A DNA stretch of 64,000 nt from Leisingera sp. S132 (GCF_025144465.1 NZ_CP083558.1:1-64000), one strand, 5' to 3'. Positions 8,859-17,946 are shown, counted from the stretch's first letter. The notes: generated by a model from the letters alone, not told the origin. Numbers and translations: made by a program.

Positions 8859-10226
8859 TCAGCCCTGAATGGCGCTGCCAACGACGGTCTGGCCGGACTT
8901 CAGTCCGATCGGCAGGCTGTCGATATAGGCGTTGGGCGCTTTGCCATCGAAGGGGATGCCGTCGATGATGTCCTCTGCGGGCGTCGGGGCCTTGTAGCCG
9001 TCACTGTCCCAGGGGAAGTCCCCGGGGCTGGCAAGCCCCTCATCCACCAGCATCTGTGCGGCTTCCAGGTAGATCTCCGGCTTGTAGACAGAGCGGGCAA
9101 CCTCGTCATACCAGCTGTCCGGCTTGGGCTCGGCAATCTGCCCCCAGCGGCGCATCTGCGTCAGGTACCAGACCGCATCCGAATAGAACGGATAGGTCGC
9201 GTTGTAGCGGAAGAACACGTTGAAATCCGGGACGTCGCGCTTGTCGCCCTTCTCATACTCGAAGGTGCCGGTCATCGAATTGGCGATCACCTCGTAATCG
9301 GCGCCGACGTACTCGGGCCGCGACAGGATCTCCACCGCTTCGGGGCGGTTGGCGTTGCCGTTTTCATCCAGCCACTGGGCCGCGCGGATCAGCGCCTTGA
9401 CCACCGCCAGCGTGGTGTTCGGGTTTTCCTCGGCAAATTCCGCGGTGATGCCGAACACCTTCTCCGGGTTGTTCTTCCACAGCTCGAAATCGGTGATCAC
9501 CGGCACCCCGATGCCCTTGAACACCGCCTGCTGGTTCCACGGCTCCCCCACGCAGTAGCCGGAGATGGTGCCGGCCTCCAGCGTCGCGGGCATCTGCGGA
9601 GGCGGCGTCACCGACAGGAACGCCTCGGCGCCGATCTGCCCGGTCACATTCTCGGGCGAATAGTAGCCGGGGCTGATGCCGCCTGCCGCCAGCCAGTAGC
9701 GCAGCTCGTAGTTATGGGTGGACACCGGGAACACCATGCCCATGTTGAAGGGCTTCCCCTTGGCGTTGAACGCCTCGATCACCGGCTTCAGATGGGAAGC
9801 GGAGACCGGATGCGCGATCCTGCCGTCCGCGTCCCTGGGCAGCGCCGGCTTCATCATCTCCCACACTTCATTGGACAGGGTGATGCCGTTGCCGTTCAGA
9901 TCCATCGAAAACGGCGTGACGATATGCGCCTCGGTGCCATAGCCGATGGTCGCGGCCAGCGGCTGGCCTGCCAGCATATGGGCGCCGTCCAGCGTGCCGC
10001 TGATCACCCCATCCAGCAGAACCTTCCAGTTCGCCTGCGCCTCCAGCGTCACAAACAGCCCCTCGTCATCGAAAAAACCCTGCTCATAGGCCACCGCCAG
10101 CGGCGCCATATCCGTCAGCTTGATAAAGCCGAAGGTCAGCACATCCTTTTCCAGCTCCAGAGTGGCCGCCAGCGCCGGCCCGGTCAGTGCAGTTGAGGCC
10201 GCAAGCGCCATGATCAGTCGTTTCAT
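8859..10226 (-). CDS. nrtA: Nitrate ABC transporter substrate-binding protein
   Basis: Periplasmic nitrate-binding component of about 455 residues. The start at 10226 gives a classic signal peptide ([20 protein letters not shown], cleavage after ALA) and a ribosome site AAGGAA upstream. The longer open frame to 10292 would bury the signal peptide. The mature part resembles the NrtA/CmpA family: an N-terminal [20 protein letters not shown] motif, the [19 protein letters not shown] segment and [12 protein letters not shown]. It is the first gene of the structural operon and is preceded by a 266-base leader containing an attenuator. Confidence 0.92.
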   Translation of the reverse strand: MKRLIMALAASTALTGPALAATLELEKDVLTFGFIKLTDMAPLAVAYEQGFFDDEGLFVTLEAQANWKVLLDGVISGTLDGAHMLAGQPLAATIGYGTEAHIVTPFSMDLNGNGITLSNEVWEMMKPALPRDADGRIAHPVSASHLKPVIEAFNAKGKPFNMGMVFPVSTHNYELRYWLAAGGISPGYYSPENVTGQIGAEAFLSVTPPPQMPATLEAGTISGYCVGEPWNQQAVFKGIGVPVITDFELWKNNPEKVFGITAEFAEENPNTTLAVVKALIRAAQWLDENGNANRPEAVEILSRPEYVGADYEVIANSMTGTFEYEKGDKRDVPDFNVFFRYNATYPFYSDAVWYLTQMRRWGQIAEPKPDSWYDEVARSVYKPEIYLEAAQMLVDEGLASPGDFPWDSDGYKAPTPAEDIIDGIPFDGKAPNAYIDSLPIGLKSGQTVVGSAIQG

Positions 10227-10274
10227 CGGGTTGGTTCCTTTTCCTAGCTGTGCCCGGCGGCAGGCGCCGGAACA

Positions 10275-10330
10275 GAAAAAAGCCGCTGACACGCACCGCC
10301 GGGAGGAGTGGCGGTGGGTCGAGCGGCTTT
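10275..10330 (-). terminator. Attenuator-type terminator in the nrtA leader
   Basis: On the minus strand AAAGCCGCT (10330-10322) pairs with AGCGGCTTT (10287-10279). A second nested stem CACCGCC/GGCGGTG lies inside it, and a run of T (10281-10276) follows. It ends about 50 bases before the nrtA start codon, so unless bypassed it would stop transcription before the operon. This fits the known nas leader architecture controlled by NasT, whose gene lies just upstream. Confidence 0.75.
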
Positions 10331-10361
10331 GCTCAGTGAACCCCGGTCTTCGGGAAAATTC

Positions 10362-10387
10362 TCAGTCAGGCACCGTTGCCTGTCTGA
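10362..10387 (-). promoter_or_regulatory. Candidate ANTAR-binding hairpin (NasT target) upstream of the nrtA attenuator
   Basis: On the minus strand the stem TCAG-A-CAGGC / GCCTG-A-CTGA closes a six-base loop AACGGT. ANTAR antiterminators recognise hexaloop hairpins with A at loop position 1 and G at position 4, and both are present. It lies about 30 bases before the terminator. A possible first hairpin, TTTCTTGCT/AGCAAAGAAA (10424-10447), lies upstream, but its loop is not a hexamer, so the two-hairpin model is only half supported. Confidence 0.6.
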
Positions 10388-10492
10388 CCTCAGATTGCCG
10401 CAAGGCCCGGCCCGCGCCAAAGGTTTCTTTGCTCATGCAGCAAGAAATTCTGCGTTGCAGCGTGGCAGGCTGGAAAGCTGCCTGCTTTTTCA

Positions 10493-11671
10493 TCAGTCCG
10501 CAGCCAGGGGATCAAAAACACGGCCATCGAAAAACCGGTTTTGCAGCAGGCCGACCGGTTCCGATTCTCCGCCAGCCGTGTGCAGCGCGCCAAAACCGCC
10601 CTCCGGTTTCGCGGCGGCGCCCGGCAATTCCGCGCCAGTGCCCTGCAGGGCGGCACGGTACAGATCGCTGCGGAAGACGGTCCCTGCTGTTTCCATCGCC
10701 GTCTGCTGGTCCAGCCCGTTGCGCCGGGCCAGCTGCCCGGCAATCCACTGCGCCTGACTGCGCCAGGGAAACCCCGCCGCGCCATCGTGGAAGCCGATGA
10801 AACCGGGCGCTTCGCGCTGCAGCCCCTGCGGCGTCACTGTGAACGTCCCCGACAGTGCGCGCTCGATGATTTCAGCGGGCAGATCAAGGTATCGCCGCGC
10901 CGACAGGATTTCCGCCGCCAGCCCGTGCGAGGCCGGATCGGCCAGCCAGCGGCCTGCGCGCCACAGCGCCCGGATCAGGCGGCTGGCCAGGCCGGGTTCC
11001 GCATCCGCCCAGGCGCTGCGGACCGCCAGCACCTTCTCCGGCGCAAAGGACCAGATCGCACGCCCGGGCAGCAGCAGCGCCCCGGCCCCCTGCTCCACCG
11101 CCAGCGACCCCCAGGGCTCGCCAACGCAGAAAGCGTCGATCTCGCCGCTGCGGATGGCCTCCACCATCTGCGGCGGCGGCACCGTGCGGATGCCGATGTC
11201 CGGGGGCGTGTCCGCCCCCAGCCCCTTCAGCCAATAGGTCAGCAGTTCAGCGTGCATGGAAAAGGGGAACGGGACGCCGATCCGCAAGCTTGCGCCGCCC
11301 GCAGCGGTCAGCGCCAGTCCAGCAGACAAGGCATCGTCAAAGGAAAATCCATGCCCCGCATCGGCCATCCTGCGGGCCAGGCTGCCGCTGACCCCGATCA
11401 CCGTGCCGTTGACGGACAGCACCGACAGCACCGACAGAGGCGCGCTGGCGCCGCCCAGGCCAAGCGCCGCCGCAACCGGCACCGGCGCCAGCATCTGGGC
11501 CGCATCCACCTGGCCAAAGGCCAGCATGTCCCGCAGCGACGACCAGGAGGGCGCGCGGCGCAGGTCCAGCGCCAGCTTCTCCTCGGCGGCAAACCCTATT
11601 TCCTGCGCCGCAATCAGCGGCGCCGCATCAGTCAGCGGGACATAACCGGCCGGGATCCGCGTCAGGCTCAT
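10493..11671 (-). CDS. nasS: NasS-like nitrate sensor (cytoplasmic NrtA-like protein)
   Basis: A 392-residue NrtA/CmpA-family protein without a signal peptide. It begins MSLTRIPAGYVPLTDAAPLI and contains GVPFPFSMHAELLTYWL and FCVGEPWGSLAVEQG, parallel to the same motifs in NrtA. In known NasS-NasT pairs, NasS binds NasT when nitrate is absent and releases it when nitrate or nitrite binds, allowing antitermination. Its start overlaps the nasT stop by four bases, and the target leader follows its own stop, so sensor, antiterminator and target are contiguous. Confidence 0.9.
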   Translation of the reverse strand: MSLTRIPAGYVPLTDAAPLIAAQEIGFAAEEKLALDLRRAPSWSSLRDMLAFGQVDAAQMLAPVPVAAALGLGGASAPLSVLSVLSVNGTVIGVSGSLARRMADAGHGFSFDDALSAGLALTAAGGASLRIGVPFPFSMHAELLTYWLKGLGADTPPDIGIRTVPPPQMVEAIRSGEIDAFCVGEPWGSLAVEQGAGALLLPGRAIWSFAPEKVLAVRSAWADAEPGLASRLIRALWRAGRWLADPASHGLAAEILSARRYLDLPAEIIERALSGTFTVTPQGLQREAPGFIGFHDGAAGFPWRSQAQWIAGQLARRNGLDQQTAMETAGTVFRSDLYRAALQGTGAELPGAAAKPEGGFGALHTAGGESEPVGLLQNRFFDGRVFDPLAAD

Positions 11672-12252
11672 GCCAGCAGCCCCGCCGCCGTGACCAGCGC
11701 CTGCGCCACCTCGGCCACCCGCTTGTTCTGATCCATCGCCGCCTTGCGCAGCAGCGCATAGGCTTCGTCCTCGCTGATGCCGCGGGCCTTCATCACCATC
11801 CCCTTGGCGCGGTCGATCACCTTGCGCTCCTCCAGCGCGCGCTTGGCCCCGGCCAGCTCCGTCCGCATCCGCTGAAACAGCCGGAACCGGGCAATGGCGG
11901 CCTCCAGAACCGGTTGCAGCCGGGCCGGATGCAGCCCGTCAACCACATAGGCCGACACTCCCGCCTCCACCGCGGCGGCAGACAGCCCCTCCGCGCTGCG
12001 ATCGGCAAAAATCGCCACCGGCCGGTCCTTGGGGCCGGAGGCCAGCGTCAGCTCCTCCAGCACATCGCGGGAGGGGTTGGCGATATCGATCAGCACCACA
12101 TCCGGGTCGCGCAACTGTATCTGGCGCGCAAGCCCCGATGGTTCCGGGATCACCTGAATGTCAAAATCCCCGGCCTCCCGCAGCCCCTCCACAATCATGA
12201 GGGCGCGGTCACGGTCGGTTTCAACAACGGCAATGGACAGGGTATCCGGCAT
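11668..12252 (-). CDS. nasT: NasT, ANTAR-domain transcription antiterminator
   Basis: A 194-residue RNA-binding antiterminator. Residues 1-125 form a receiver-like domain (SIAVVETDRDRAL ... DVVLIDIANPS). The conserved receiver Lys appears to be missing (AYVVDGLHP), as expected for a pseudo-receiver regulated by protein contact. Residues ~135-194 are the ANTAR domain (ALEERKVIDRAKGMVMKARG, DEAYALLRKAAM). The start at 12252 fits the family length. No good ribosome site is visible directly upstream, and the start codon sits inside a long inverted repeat (see the leader entry). The larger open frame reaching 13266 is read-through and not protein-like. Confidence 0.9.
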   Translation of the reverse strand: MPDTLSIAVVETDRDRALMIVEGLREAGDFDIQVIPEPSGLARQIQLRDPDVVLIDIANPSRDVLEELTLASGPKDRPVAIFADRSAEGLSAAAVEAGVSAYVVDGLHPARLQPVLEAAIARFRLFQRMRTELAGAKRALEERKVIDRAKGMVMKARGISEDEAYALLRKAAMDQNKRVAEVAQALVTAAGLLA

Positions 12253-12366
12253 GCGCAGAACATGCAGAGCGCTGCGGCCGGCTGTAAAGGACACGGGCAC
12301 GGCGCAAGCCCGGATACCCTGCGGGTGCCGGATTTTCAGGCAGTCTGCCCGGACATCCGGCACCGC
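12238..12366 (-). promoter_or_regulatory. nasT 5' leader with mutually exclusive inverted repeats covering the start codon
   Basis: In the minus-strand RNA order there are four segments: A GCGGTGCCGGAT (12366-12355), B ATCCGGCACCCGC (12333-12321), C CAGGGTATCCGG (12321-12310) and D CCGGATACCCTG (12249-12238), which directly follows the A of the start-codon region. A pairs with B (arms TGCCGGAT/ATCCGGCA, spacer 21), C pairs perfectly with D over 12 bases, and D also contains the TGCCGGAT that B could pair with. C-D pairing would bury the nasT start. This looks like translational autoregulation. The pairing is read directly; the regulation is inferred. Confidence 0.5.
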
Positions 12367-12613
12367 AAAGACACGCGCCCGCGGCGAACCTTGCGCGCTC
12401 CGCCGCTGCGGCTTGCGGCCCGGCCCGCTTTCGCCCGCCCGGCGCCGGACCGCCGCCGGCTGCCGGCAGCGCGCCTTAAACGGTTGCCGCAGCAGCAGGA
12501 AGCGGCTAAGCAGGCAGCGGCGCAGTTGGAGTTGCGAGGCGAGAGTGAAAGCTGTTTCTGGATGCCCCGGTTCCGCCGCCGCAACCCTGGTCAGAAAGCG
12601 GTCCTTGTCCTTC
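12253..12613. other. Intergenic region between divergent nasT and exoD
   Basis: These 361 bases contain no convincing gene. The open frames crossing them are Arg/Ala/Cys-rich and unlike proteins. Apart from the nasT leader repeats at 12310-12366, I see no clear promoter boxes; the stretch must hold the divergent promoters of nasTS and exoD. Confidence 0.6.
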
Positions 12614-13189
12614 ATGCTGCTGCGGGTGATCCGCGGCCACCAAAGCGACGATGACATTTCCCTCGGCGCCTTTCTGGAGCAGCTTGGCGACCGGTCCTTC
12701 GGCTGGGCCATCCTGCTCTCCTGCCTGATCAACCTGCTGCCGCTGCCGCCGGGGGCCACGCTTGTCACCGCCCTGCCGCTGCTGTTCTTCTGCGCCCAGA
12801 TGGGGCTTGGCTTTGCCAATGTCCGGCTGCCGCGCAGAATCGCCCGGATCCGGATCTCCGGCGCGGCGATGCGCCGGATCGTGCTGCGCCTGCGCCCGGT
12901 GTCGCGGCGGCTGGAGCGGATTGCCCGCCCGCGCCTTGGGGTAATGTTCCAGCCGCGGCGCGAGCAGCTGACCGGGGGCCTGCTGTTCCTGGTCTCGCTG
13001 GCGCTGTTCATTCCCCTGCCCCTCAGCGGCTGGTTTCCCGCCATCGCTTTGTTCATCACCAGCATCGGGCTGGTGGAGCGGGACGGGGTGATCGTGCTGG
13101 CCGGTGCCTGCGCCGGGCTGCTGTCGATTGCCCTGACGGTGTTCGTGGCCGCCTCGCTCCTGATCGGGGCCAACAGCCTGATGCACTGA
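12614..13189 (+). CDS. exoD: ExoD-family membrane protein
   Basis: A 191-residue protein resembling exopolysaccharide synthesis protein ExoD. It has the conserved start region (LGAFLEQLGDRSFGWAILLSCLINLLPLPPG), two hydrophobic hairpins near 35-60, and further membrane segments at about 120-190 (GGLLFLVSLALFIPLPLSGWFPAIALF). The family was named from rhizobial mutants affected in exopolysaccharide production and alkaline tolerance; the biochemical role is unclear. The start is uncertain: ATG 12614 is adopted from family length, but a GTG at 12548 with a purine-rich upstream sequence is possible. It is divergent from nasT and lies upstream of rsgA. Confidence 0.75.
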   Translation: MLLRVIRGHQSDDDISLGAFLEQLGDRSFGWAILLSCLINLLPLPPGATLVTALPLLFFCAQMGLGFANVRLPRRIARIRISGAAMRRIVLRLRPVSRRLERIARPRLGVMFQPRREQLTGGLLFLVSLALFIPLPLSGWFPAIALFITSIGLVERDGVIVLAGACAGLLSIALTVFVAASLLIGANSLMH

Positions 13190-13233
13190 CCCGCCTCCGC
13201 AGCAGCTGCAGCAGACTGTTCTCCGCTTGGCGG

Positions 13234-13262
13234 TTGTTCCCCGCGCACCGGCGGCCTATATT
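13234..13262 (+). promoter_or_regulatory. Candidate sigma-70-type promoter for rsgA
   Basis: TTGTTC (13234-13239), a 17-base spacer and TATATT (13257-13262) lie 170-190 bases before the rsgA start. The predicted leader contains a hairpin GGGAGGC/GCCTCCC at 13303-13321 and a three-codon open frame (ATG TCC TGG TAA) from 13287. The promoter match is visual only. Confidence 0.45.
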
Positions 13263-13445
13263 GCACGCACCGGAAATGGAGATTTTATGTCCTGGTAAGG
13301 ATGGGAGGCAGCAGGCCTCCCGGTGCACAGCAGCCGATTGACCCGCCCGCCTCCCGCCGGAGAGCGGCAAGGCTTTTGTGCACGTGCTTTTCCCTTACCC
13401 CTGCGCCCGGGCCCGCCCCGCGGCAATGACATGAAAGACACCCCC

Positions 13446-14522
13446 ATGACACGGGACTATTCCCAGTTCTTCTCCAGCCCGCCGGGCACACAGAAACCTT
13501 CCCTCTCCCCGCTGCAGGCCCTGGGCTGGCAGCCGCATTTCGCACAGCAGGTCAGCACCGAGGAGATGGCCGCCGCCCCGCCCGTCCGCATCACCGCGGT
13601 GCACCGCAGCGCGCTGCACGCCGCCGGCGGCGGGTTTGAAACCACCCTGCCGCCGCGCCCGGATGCAACCGTCGGCGACTGGCTGATGCTGGACCGCGCA
13701 CAGCCGCAGAACAGCCGGCTGCTGCAGCGCGCCAGCCTGATCCGGCGGCGGGCACCCGGCACCGGCCGCCAGGACCAGCTGATCGCGGCCAACATCGACA
13801 CCGGTTTCGCCGTCACCTCCTGCAACCAGGATTTCAACACCGCCCGGCTGGAACGCTACCTGGCGCTGATGCTGGAGGCGCAGATCACCCCGGTGATCGT
13901 GCTGACCAAGGCTGACCTGGCTGACGATCCGCAGGGTTATGTTCAGGCCGCCCGCGCCATCTCGGACAGGGCTGAGGTTGTGGCGCTCGACGCCCGCGGC
14001 AGCGGCGTGCAGGCGGCGCTTGCGCCCTGGTGCAAACCCGGGCGGACGGTGGCCTTCCTCGGCTCCTCCGGGGTTGGCAAATCGACGCTGGCCAATGCGC
14101 TGCTCGGCACCCGCTCCATCGCCACGCAAGAGATCCGCGAGGACGACGCCAAGGGCCGCCACACCACCACCCGCCGCGAGCTGCACATGGCCCCTAACGG
14201 CTGCCTGATCCTCGACACCCCCGGCATGCGGGAATTGCAGCTGACCGGGGCGGCGGACGGCATCAGCAGCCTGTTTGCAAACATCACAGACCGCGCCGCG
14301 GGCTGCCGCTTCAGCAATTGCCGCCACGACAGCGAACCGGGCTGCGCCGTCCTGCAGGCCGTCGCACAGGGGGAGATCGAACAGGCCCAGCTGGACCGCT
14401 GGCGCAAGCTGATGGCCGAGGACGCCTTCAACTCCGCCAGCCTCGCGGAGCGCCGCGCCCGCGGCAAGGCCTTTGGCAAGATGGTCCGCGGCGCCATGAA
14501 AATCAAAGACAAGCGGAGGTAG
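13446..14522 (+). CDS. rsgA: Ribosome small-subunit-dependent GTPase A
   Basis: A 358-residue circularly permuted GTPase that acts in late 30S ribosome maturation. The G motifs run in permuted order: G4 LTKAD, then G1 GSSGVGKST, then G3 DTPG (LILDTPGMREL). It is followed by the zinc-binding C-terminal domain (CRFSNCRHDSEPGC). An N-terminal OB-like domain occupies about 40-110. I prefer ATG 13446 over the in-frame ATG 13431 because a weak GAAAG precedes it and it gives the usual length; neither ribosome site is strong. The VOC gene starts two to five bases after its stop. Confidence 0.9.
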   Translation: MTRDYSQFFSSPPGTQKPSLSPLQALGWQPHFAQQVSTEEMAAAPPVRITAVHRSALHAAGGGFETTLPPRPDATVGDWLMLDRAQPQNSRLLQRASLIRRRAPGTGRQDQLIAANIDTGFAVTSCNQDFNTARLERYLALMLEAQITPVIVLTKADLADDPQGYVQAARAISDRAEVVALDARGSGVQAALAPWCKPGRTVAFLGSSGVGKSTLANALLGTRSIATQEIREDDAKGRHTTTRRELHMAPNGCLILDTPGMRELQLTGAADGISSLFANITDRAAGCRFSNCRHDSEPGCAVLQAVAQGEIEQAQLDRWRKLMAEDAFNSASLAERRARGKAFGKMVRGAMKIKDKRR

Positions 14523-14526
14523 CGTG

Positions 14527-15318
14527 ATGCAGGCTTTGAAAACCGGCCAGATCGTCTGGCATGACCTGTTCACCCCGGACCGGACCCGCGCGATGGGCTT
14601 CTACCGGCAGGCCGCGGGCTGGCGCTACCAGACCGAACAGGCCACCGATTTCGCCTGGGGCGGCGGTGAAAAGGCGTTTGTCCTGGCACTGCTGGACGGC
14701 GAGGCAGGGGCGGGGTTCGCGGAAACCCCGCCCGGCCTGCCGGACGGCTGGATCCCCTATGCCGAAGTTGCCGATGTCGATGCCGCCGCGGCACAGGCCG
14801 AAGATCTGGGCGGAGACATTCTCCGCCCCCCGTTCGAGGTGCCCGGCGTCGGGCGCAACGCGCTGCTGCGCGATCCCTTGGGGGCGCTGCTTGGCATTTC
14901 ACTCTCACGCCACAGCTTCCCTGCCCCGGCCCGGCAATTCGGCCCTGAAATCTACCTGTCAAACGGCGCGGGCTTCCCTGCAGAGTTCTATGCCGCGGTC
15001 TGCGGCTGGCAGCTGCAGGCGGCTCAGGCACAGGCACAGGCAGCAGTCCCCATCCGCGGGCCTTCGAACAGACTTGCCGGCTGGCACCTGACGCAGGTCT
15101 TGCCGCCGCTTCCCCGCCCTGCCTGGGTGCCCAACATCAAAACCGCCTCTGCCTCAGGCGCGCGTCTGGCCGCCGAAGCACTGGGAGCCCGGTTTGCAGG
15201 CGAAGCCGTATTGCCCGGCACGCAGTCCTCTTGCTTTTTGCTGCAGACGCCCGGCGGCGCGCCGGTTGTGTTCAGCACGGCCCCGGCCAGGGACGGCCCG
15301 GTCAGCACATCCGGCTGA
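14527..15318 (+). CDS. VOC-superfamily protein (two glyoxalase/bleomycin-resistance-like modules)
   Basis: A 263-residue protein made of two vicinal-oxygen-chelate modules. The first (about 5-130) opens with QIVWHDLFTPDRTRAMGFYRQ and ends with LLRDPLGALLGISL, the standard VOC pattern. The second (about 140-260) is more diverged and has GPEIYLSNGAGFPAEFYAAVCGW. Such proteins include metal-dependent lyases, dioxygenases and binding proteins; the substrate cannot be inferred. A GTG at 14524 directly precedes the ATG. It probably shares a transcript with rsgA and ends at a strong bidirectional terminator. Confidence 0.75.
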   Translation: MQALKTGQIVWHDLFTPDRTRAMGFYRQAAGWRYQTEQATDFAWGGGEKAFVLALLDGEAGAGFAETPPGLPDGWIPYAEVADVDAAAAQAEDLGGDILRPPFEVPGVGRNALLRDPLGALLGISLSRHSFPAPARQFGPEIYLSNGAGFPAEFYAAVCGWQLQAAQAQAQAAVPIRGPSNRLAGWHLTQVLPPLPRPAWVPNIKTASASGARLAAEALGARFAGEAVLPGTQSSCFLLQTPGGAPVVFSTAPARDGPVSTSG

Positions 15319-15322
15319 CCCA

Positions 15323-15350
15323 AGCGTCAGGACCCGGGGGTCCTGACGCT
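15323..15350. terminator. Bidirectional terminator between the VOC gene and lpd
   Basis: AGCGTCAGGACC and GGTCCTGACGCT form a perfect 12-bp stem with a CGGG loop. It fills the 30-base gap between two convergent genes and its right arm reaches into the lpd stop codon. There is no T-run. Confidence 0.6.
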
Positions 15351-16707
15351 AGATATGCAGCGCGTGCCCCAGTGCTCTGAGGCAGGCCTCCTGCAGGGCT
15401 TCCGACTGGGTCGGATGGGCGTGGATCGTCGCGCCGATGTCTTCCAGGCATGCGCCCATCTCGATGGCCAGCGCAAAGGCGGCAGAGAGTTCCGCCACCC
15501 CTGCCCCAACCGCCTGCAGGCCCATCACCGCATGGTCGCTCTGGCGCCAGACCACCCGGATAAAGCCGTCCTCGCGCTCCGCGGCCAGCGCGCGTCCGTT
15601 GGCCTGCAGCGGAAAAACCGTGGCGGCGGTGCCCTCAACCTCACCCGGCAGGGCGCCGCAGGCCACCACCTCCGGATCGGTAAAGCACACCGCCGGAATG
15701 GCCCGCTTGTCCCACTGCACCGCATGGCCCGCGATATGCTCGGCCACCATTTCGCCCTGTGCCATGGCCCGGTGGGCCAGCATCGGCTCGCCGGTCACAT
15801 CCCCGATGGCATAGATGCCGCGCATCGACGACTGGCAATGGCTGTCGGTTTTGACAAACGGCCCGTCCTGGGTCAGCGCCAGCTCCTCGATGCCGATCCC
15901 TGCTGTGCGGGGCCGCCGCCCCACCGTCACCAGCACCTTCTCCGCCGCCACATCGCCCTGACTGGTCAGCAGCCTGCCGGTCTCATAGCCCTCCGCCCTT
16001 GTGCCGGTCTTCATCGCAACCCCCAGCGCCTCCAGCCGCGCCGCAACCGGGCGGGTCAGCTCCGCATCGTAAAGCGGTAGAATGCGCTCCTCCGCCTCGA
16101 CCACCGTGACCTTGGCGCCCAGCTTGGCAAAGGCGGTGCCCAGCTCCAGCCCGATATAGCCGCCGCCGACCACCGCCAGGCTGTCCGGCACCTGCGTCAG
16201 CTCCATCGCTTCGGTCGAGGACAGGATAGGACCGCCGAACGGCAGATCCGGCAGCTCCACCGGGGCAGAGCCGGAGGCGATCACGATATGCTGCGCATGG
16301 ATCACTTGGCCGTCGCCGCTGCCGTTCACCGACACTGTCTTGCCATCCAGAAACCGGGCGCGGCCCTCGACAAACCGCACACTGGCCTTTTTCATCAGCG
16401 CCGTGACTCCGCTGTTCAGCCGCTGCACGATGCCATCCTTCCAGGCCACCGTTTTGGCAAAATCTATTTCAGGCGCGCGGCAGCTGATCCCCAGCACACC
16501 CTGCGGCGCGCTTGCAATGCGGTGAAATTCCTCCGCCGCATGGATCAGCGCCTTCGACGGGATGCAGCCCACATTGAGGCAGGTGCCGCCCGCCCTGCCC
16601 TCGTCCACCACAATCGTGTCGATGCCCAGCTGGCCCGCGCGGATGGCACAGACATAGCCGCCGGGGCCGGCGCCGATGATCAGCAGTTTGCATTTCAGAT
16701 CAGACAT
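15349..16707 (-). CDS. lpd: Dihydrolipoamide dehydrogenase (E3) of the branched-chain 2-oxoacid complex
   Basis: FAD flavoprotein of 452 residues that reoxidises dihydrolipoamide and passes electrons to NAD+. It shows the FAD motif [15 protein letters not shown] (11-25), the redox disulfide [14 protein letters not shown] with C43 and C48, the NAD-binding [12 protein letters not shown] and the C-terminal catalytic pair H431 ... E436 (HPTQSE). It is the last gene of the E1alpha-E1beta-E2-E3 operon and directly abuts the E2 stop. Confidence 0.93.
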   Translation of the reverse strand: MSDLKCKLLIIGAGPGGYVCAIRAGQLGIDTIVVDEGRAGGTCLNVGCIPSKALIHAAEEFHRIASAPQGVLGISCRAPEIDFAKTVAWKDGIVQRLNSGVTALMKKASVRFVEGRARFLDGKTVSVNGSGDGQVIHAQHIVIASGSAPVELPDLPFGGPILSSTEAMELTQVPDSLAVVGGGYIGLELGTAFAKLGAKVTVVEAEERILPLYDAELTRPVAARLEALGVAMKTGTRAEGYETGRLLTSQGDVAAEKVLVTVGRRPRTAGIGIEELALTQDGPFVKTDSHCQSSMRGIYAIGDVTGEPMLAHRAMAQGEMVAEHIAGHAVQWDKRAIPAVCFTDPEVVACGALPGEVEGTAATVFPLQANGRALAAEREDGFIRVVWRQSDHAVMGLQAVGAGVAELSAAFALAIEMGACLEDIGATIHAHPTQSEALQEACLRALGHALHI

Positions 16708-17943
16708 TCAGCCCTCGACAAACAGCATCGCTGGGGTTTCCAGCAGGGATTTCAGTTTCTGCACAAAGACCGCCGCGTCCCAGCCATCGACCACCCGGTG
16801 ATCAAAGGAGCAGGACAGGTTCATCATCTTGCGCGGCCGGAACTGCTGGCCGTCCCAGACCGGGCGGATCTGCATCTTGTTGACGCCGACAATGGCCACC
16901 TCCGGGTAATTCACGATCGGGGTGGTGGCGATCGCGCCCAAGGGCCCAAGCGAGGTGATGGTGATGGTGCCGCCGCTCAGTTCCTCCCGCTTGATCGAGC
17001 CGTCGCGGGCGGCCTCTGCCAGCCGCTGGATTTCCGCTGCATTGTCCCACAGGCTGCCCGCCTCGGCATGGTGCACCACCGGCACCGTCAGCCCCTGCTC
17101 TGTCTGGGTGGCAATACCCGCATGCACGCCGCCGTGGCGATGGATCACGCCGTCTTCGTCATCGAAGCGGGCGTTCAGCCCGGGCTGCTCGCGCACCGCC
17201 TCGACAATGGCCCTCAGCAGGAAGGGCAGCAGCGTCAGCTTGGGGCGGCTGCCCGCGTGTTTCTTATTCAGCGCCGCCCGCAGATCCTCCAGCGCCCCCA
17301 TCTCCACCTCCTCGACGATGGTGATATGTGGGATCTGCCGTTTTGCCTGCGCCATCTTCTCGGCGATCTTGCGGCGCATGCCGACCACCCGGATCTCCTC
17401 AACCCCGGTGTTGCGGCCGCGGGTGACGCCGCCCTGTTTAATGCCGCCCGAGGCAATCCAGTTGTCCAGGTCCTCATGGCTGATGCGCCCCGCAGGGCCG
17501 CTGCCGGGCACCTGACGCAGGTTCACCCCCTCGGCCCGCGCCCGCGCCCGCACCGAGGGCGCGGCCAGCGGCTTGGCCCCCTCCGGCGGCGGCATCCGGC
17601 GTCCCGCTTTCTTCGCTGCCAGCGGCGGTGCCGTCTCCGGCTCCGGCGCAGGCGTCTCCTCCCGCGCGGGCGCGGGGGCGGGTGCAGCGGCATTGCCCGC
17701 GCCCTCGACCTCCAGCCGCACCAGAACCCCGCCGACCGGGATCATCGCGCCGATCTCGCCGCCCAGCTCCAGCACCGTGCCGTCCGCCGAGGACGGCACC
17801 TCCACCGCAGCTTTGTCGGTCATCACCGCGGCCAGGATGTCATCCTCCTGAACGATATCACCCGGCTTCACATGCCACTCAATCAGCTCCGCCTCGGCGA
17901 CGCCCTCGCCCACATCGGGCAGCCGGATTTCAAACACGCCCAC
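16708..17943 (-). CDS. bkdB: Dihydrolipoamide acyltransferase (E2), branched-chain 2-oxoacid dehydrogenase
   Basis: A 411-residue E2 core subunit. The lipoyl domain occupies 1-80 with the modified Lys at 44 (VMTDKAAVEVPS). An Ala/Pro linker follows, then a peripheral subunit-binding domain near 125-165 (APSVRARARAEGVNLRQVPG). The C-terminal acyltransferase domain ends with the active site H382-x3-D386 (DHRVVDG). It transfers branched-chain acyl groups to CoA. The gene lies between E1beta (3-base gap) and E3. Assignment to the branched-chain rather than the pyruvate complex rests on the separate E1alpha/E1beta genes and their branched-chain-like sequence. Confidence 0.9.
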   Translation of the reverse strand: MGVFEIRLPDVGEGVAEAELIEWHVKPGDIVQEDDILAAVMTDKAAVEVPSSADGTVLELGGEIGAMIPVGGVLVRLEVEGAGNAAAPAPAPAREETPAPEPETAPPLAAKKAGRRMPPPEGAKPLAAPSVRARARAEGVNLRQVPGSGPAGRISHEDLDNWIASGGIKQGGVTRGRNTGVEEIRVVGMRRKIAEKMAQAKRQIPHITIVEEVEMGALEDLRAALNKKHAGSRPKLTLLPFLLRAIVEAVREQPGLNARFDDEDGVIHRHGGVHAGIATQTEQGLTVPVVHHAEAGSLWDNAAEIQRLAEAARDGSIKREELSGGTITITSLGPLGAIATTPIVNYPEVAIVGVNKMQIRPVWDGQQFRPRKMMNLSCSFDHRVVDGWDAAVFVQKLKSLLETPAMLFVEG

Positions 17944-17946
17944 GGA

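Noticed and set aside
10465-10490. Plus-strand terminator-like hairpin GCAGGC/GCCTGC followed by TTTTT
   Set aside because: No plus-strand gene lies upstream. On the minus strand it would be the start of the nrtA leader, but its nine-base loop does not fit an ANTAR hairpin.
11668-13266. 532-residue protein including NasT
   Set aside because: The part upstream of 12252 is Arg/Ser/Pro-rich and runs antisense through exoD; only the NasT portion is protein-like.
13287-13298. Three-codon leader peptide (ATG TCC TGG TAA) before rsgA
   Set aside because: Possible by chance; there is no attenuator structure with a T-run downstream, so no regulatory claim is made.
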